From NCBI GenBank assembly GCA_025454185.1, contig JALOOY010000045.1, positions 1 through 8,405 of the forward strand: 8,405 nt of DNA, in the 5' to 3' direction. Position numbers and translations under genes: made by a program. The notes beneath the pieces were generated by a model, which made no database searches, was not told the origin of the DNA, and saw only the letters and a program-made list of their open reading frames with translations. The stretch comes from Thermodesulfobacteriota bacterium (lineage in GTDB: Bacteria > Desulfobacterota > RBG-13-43-22). Positions 6,973 through 8,405 of the stretch are shown piece by piece; within the stretch, counting starts at the first letter, position 1; each line of letters begins with the position of its first letter.

Positions 6973-8301
6973 ATGCTTTGTCAATCCGCCGAAGACGTGC
7001 TGCGGCTGGTCCGCGATCGGGATATCAGCTTTATCCAGTTCTGGTTCACCGATATTCTGGGCCTGTTAAAAAGTTTTGCCGTAACCCCCTCGGAACTGGA
7101 AGAGGGCCTCAGTGAAGGAATGGGCTTCGACGGCTCCTCCATCGAAGGGTTCGCCCGGATCGAGGAATCGGACATGATCGCCAAACCGGACCCGGTCACC
7201 TTTCAACTGGTCCCCTGGCGTCAGGGAGAGCGGCCGGTGGCCCGCATGTTTTGCGACATCCTGCAGCCGGACGGCTCCCCATACCCGGGAGATCCCCGCT
7301 TCGCCTTCAAGCGCCTTCTGGCCCGGGCGAGTGAAAAGGGCTATCAGTTTTTTGTCGGCCCGGAATTGGAGTACTTCTATTTCGCCGACAGCCAGGACAC
7401 TCGCTTCCTGGACTCCGGCGGCTATTTCGATTCCCGCCCCCAGGATCTGGGGGCCGATCTGCGGCGGGAAACCATTTTCAGCCTCCAGTCCATGGGCATC
7501 CGCGTGGAATACAGCCACCACGAAGTCGCGCCCAGCCAGCATGAAATCGATCTGCGCTATGCCGAAGGCCTGCAGATGGCCGACATGACCATGACCTACC
7601 GCATCGTGGTGAAAGAAATCGCCCGCCGCCAGGGCTATTATGCCACCTTCATGCCCAAGCCGGTCTTCGGCATTAACGGCAGCGGCATGCACACCCACCA
7701 GTCCCTCTTCCTGGGCAGTAAAAACGCCTTTTTCAACCCCGCCGACGAGTACCACCTGTCGGACGTGGCCAAGGGCTACATTGCCGGACTCATGCGCCAC
7801 GCCCGGGAAATGACGGCCATCAACAACCAGTGGGTGAATTCCTATAAACGGCTGGTCCCTGGGTACGAAGCCCCGGTCTACGTGTCCTGGGCCCGCCGGA
7901 ACCGCTCCACCATGATTCGGGTCCCCATGTACAAGCCCGGCAAGGAAAAGGCCACCCGCATCGAATTTCGGTCGCCGGACCCGGCCTGCAATCCCTATCT
8001 GTCCTTCGCCGTCCAGTTGGCGGCGGGACTGGCCGGGATCGAAGGCGGCTATCCCCTGCCGGCGCCGGTGGAGGAGGATATATACGAAATGAATCAGAAA
8101 GAACGGGAAGCCCGCGGGATCCAGTCCCTGCCGGGCAACCTCTACGCCGCCCTGGAGGAAGTGAAGAAAAGCGCCCTGGTCCGGGAGGCCCTGGGAGACC
8201 ATATTTTTGAAAAATTCATCGAAAACAAGGAAATCGAATGGGACCGCTACCGAACCCATGTGAGCCGCTATGAAATCGAAAAGTATCTGCCCGTCTTGTG
8301 A
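6973..8301 (+). CDS. glnA: Second glutamine synthetase, type I (class I-alpha-like)
   Basis: This is a 442-residue type I GS, shorter than the first copy. It lacks the class I-beta insertion after the first metal ligands: only 18 residues separate Glu133 from the YFD motif. Its C-terminus (IEWDRYRTHVSRYEIEKYLP) is of the alpha / GlnA2 style. Active-site landmarks are present: GFDGSSIEG with Asp53, Glu131 and Glu133 in GPELEYF, Glu184 in SHHEVAPSQHEID, His240 in NGSGMHTH, NSYKRLVPGYEAP with Glu299, NRS, and IEFRSPDPACNPYL. Keeping the Asp53 and Glu299 equivalents argues for ammonia as substrate, so it is probably a true GS rather than a gamma-glutamyl-polyamine synthetase. Arg62 (GFARIEESDM) matches the feedback-sensing Arg62 region of Bacillus GS. 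Tyr371 (EEDIYEMNQKERE) aligns with the adenylylation tyrosine, but alpha-class enzymes are not normally modified. The Trp in NNQWVNSYKRL recalls actinobacterial GlnA2. It is probably co-transcribed with glnE, 47 bp upstream. Numbering as a second glnA is my choice. Confidence 0.93.
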   Translation: MLCQSAEDVLRLVRDRDISFIQFWFTDILGLLKSFAVTPSELEEGLSEGMGFDGSSIEGFARIEESDMIAKPDPVTFQLVPWRQGERPVARMFCDILQPDGSPYPGDPRFAFKRLLARASEKGYQFFVGPELEYFYFADSQDTRFLDSGGYFDSRPQDLGADLRRETIFSLQSMGIRVEYSHHEVAPSQHEIDLRYAEGLQMADMTMTYRIVVKEIARRQGYYATFMPKPVFGINGSGMHTHQSLFLGSKNAFFNPADEYHLSDVAKGYIAGLMRHAREMTAINNQWVNSYKRLVPGYEAPVYVSWARRNRSTMIRVPMYKPGKEKATRIEFRSPDPACNPYLSFAVQLAAGLAGIEGGYPLPAPVEEDIYEMNQKEREARGIQSLPGNLYAALEEVKKSALVREALGDHIFEKFIENKEIEWDRYRTHVSRYEIEKYLPVL

Positions 8302-8377
8302 GGGCACTAAAGATGGAAAAATCATAATTAATTTTATTGCTAATTTCTGATTTATTATATATTATAAAAGTTTTGCC
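8302..8377. other. AT-rich 3' flank after the second GS
   Basis: About 75 bp after the stop codon are strikingly AT-rich compared with the genes, including an almost GC-free tract at 8351-8369. It contains ATTGCTAAT (8336-8344), the exact reverse complement of ATTAGCAAT (3897-3905) in the glnA-glnE spacer. No gene or ribosome-binding site is visible. It ends at the intrinsic terminator. Confidence 0.5.
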
Positions 8378-8404
8378 AAAAATGGGCTGGATGGCCCATT
8401 TTTT
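8378..8404 (+). terminator. Rho-independent terminator of the gln cluster
   Basis: The arms AAAAATGGGC (8378-8387) and GCCCATTTTT (8394-8403) are perfect reverse complements around a 6-nt loop, and the stem runs into a T-run at 8399-8404. This is a standard intrinsic terminator 76 bp after the second GS stop codon. The A-run on the 5' arm means it could also terminate transcription arriving on the opposite strand. The T-run reaches nearly to the window edge, so its full length is not certain. Confidence 0.85.
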
Positions 8405-8405
8405 C

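Noticed and set aside
7066..8325. A 419-codon open frame on the - strand opposite the second GS
   Set aside because: It is a compositional shadow of the GS gene, with the same Gly/His/Phe-rich character and no recognisable domain.

Overview
The window holds a compact nitrogen-assimilation cluster, all on the + strand, from a GC-rich Gram-negative type of bacterium. In order it carries glnD (its start lies before the window), a class I-beta glutamine synthetase (glnA), glnE, and a second glutamine synthetase of the shorter class I-alpha type. Having both GlnD and GlnE means the organism uses the proteobacterial-style PII uridylylation / GS adenylylation cascade. A second, alpha-type GS beside it is reminiscent of Desulfobacterota (deltaproteobacteria) and related lineages. 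That taxonomic call is inference from gene content and style, not from a marker gene.

Layout: 1-2387 is glnD, from its nucleotidyltransferase motif through the HD domain and two ACT domains. A 21-bp gap with a strong ribosome-binding site leads to glnA (2409-3821). Next is a 182-bp spacer with a perfect 10-bp GC stem-loop and a perfect 10-bp AT-only inverted repeat. Then comes glnE (4004-6925), a full two-headed adenylyltransferase. A 47-bp gap with another strong ribosome-binding site leads to the second GS (6973-8301). An AT-rich tail follows, ending in a convincing intrinsic terminator at 8378-8404.

How the genes work together: GlnD senses glutamine and uridylylates or deuridylylates PII. 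PII itself (glnB/glnK) is not in the window. PII state directs GlnE to adenylylate or deadenylylate GS, and the first GS has the expected target tyrosine (Tyr398). The second GS has alpha-class features, including an Arg at position 62 as in the feedback-inhibited Bacillus enzyme. It may therefore be controlled mainly by direct glutamine feedback, although it also has a Tyr at the position aligned with the adenylylation site.

I see no mobile elements, RNA genes, CRISPR arrays or unknown gene families. The families are all known. The interest lies in placing two GS subclasses around glnE and in the structured intergenic regions.
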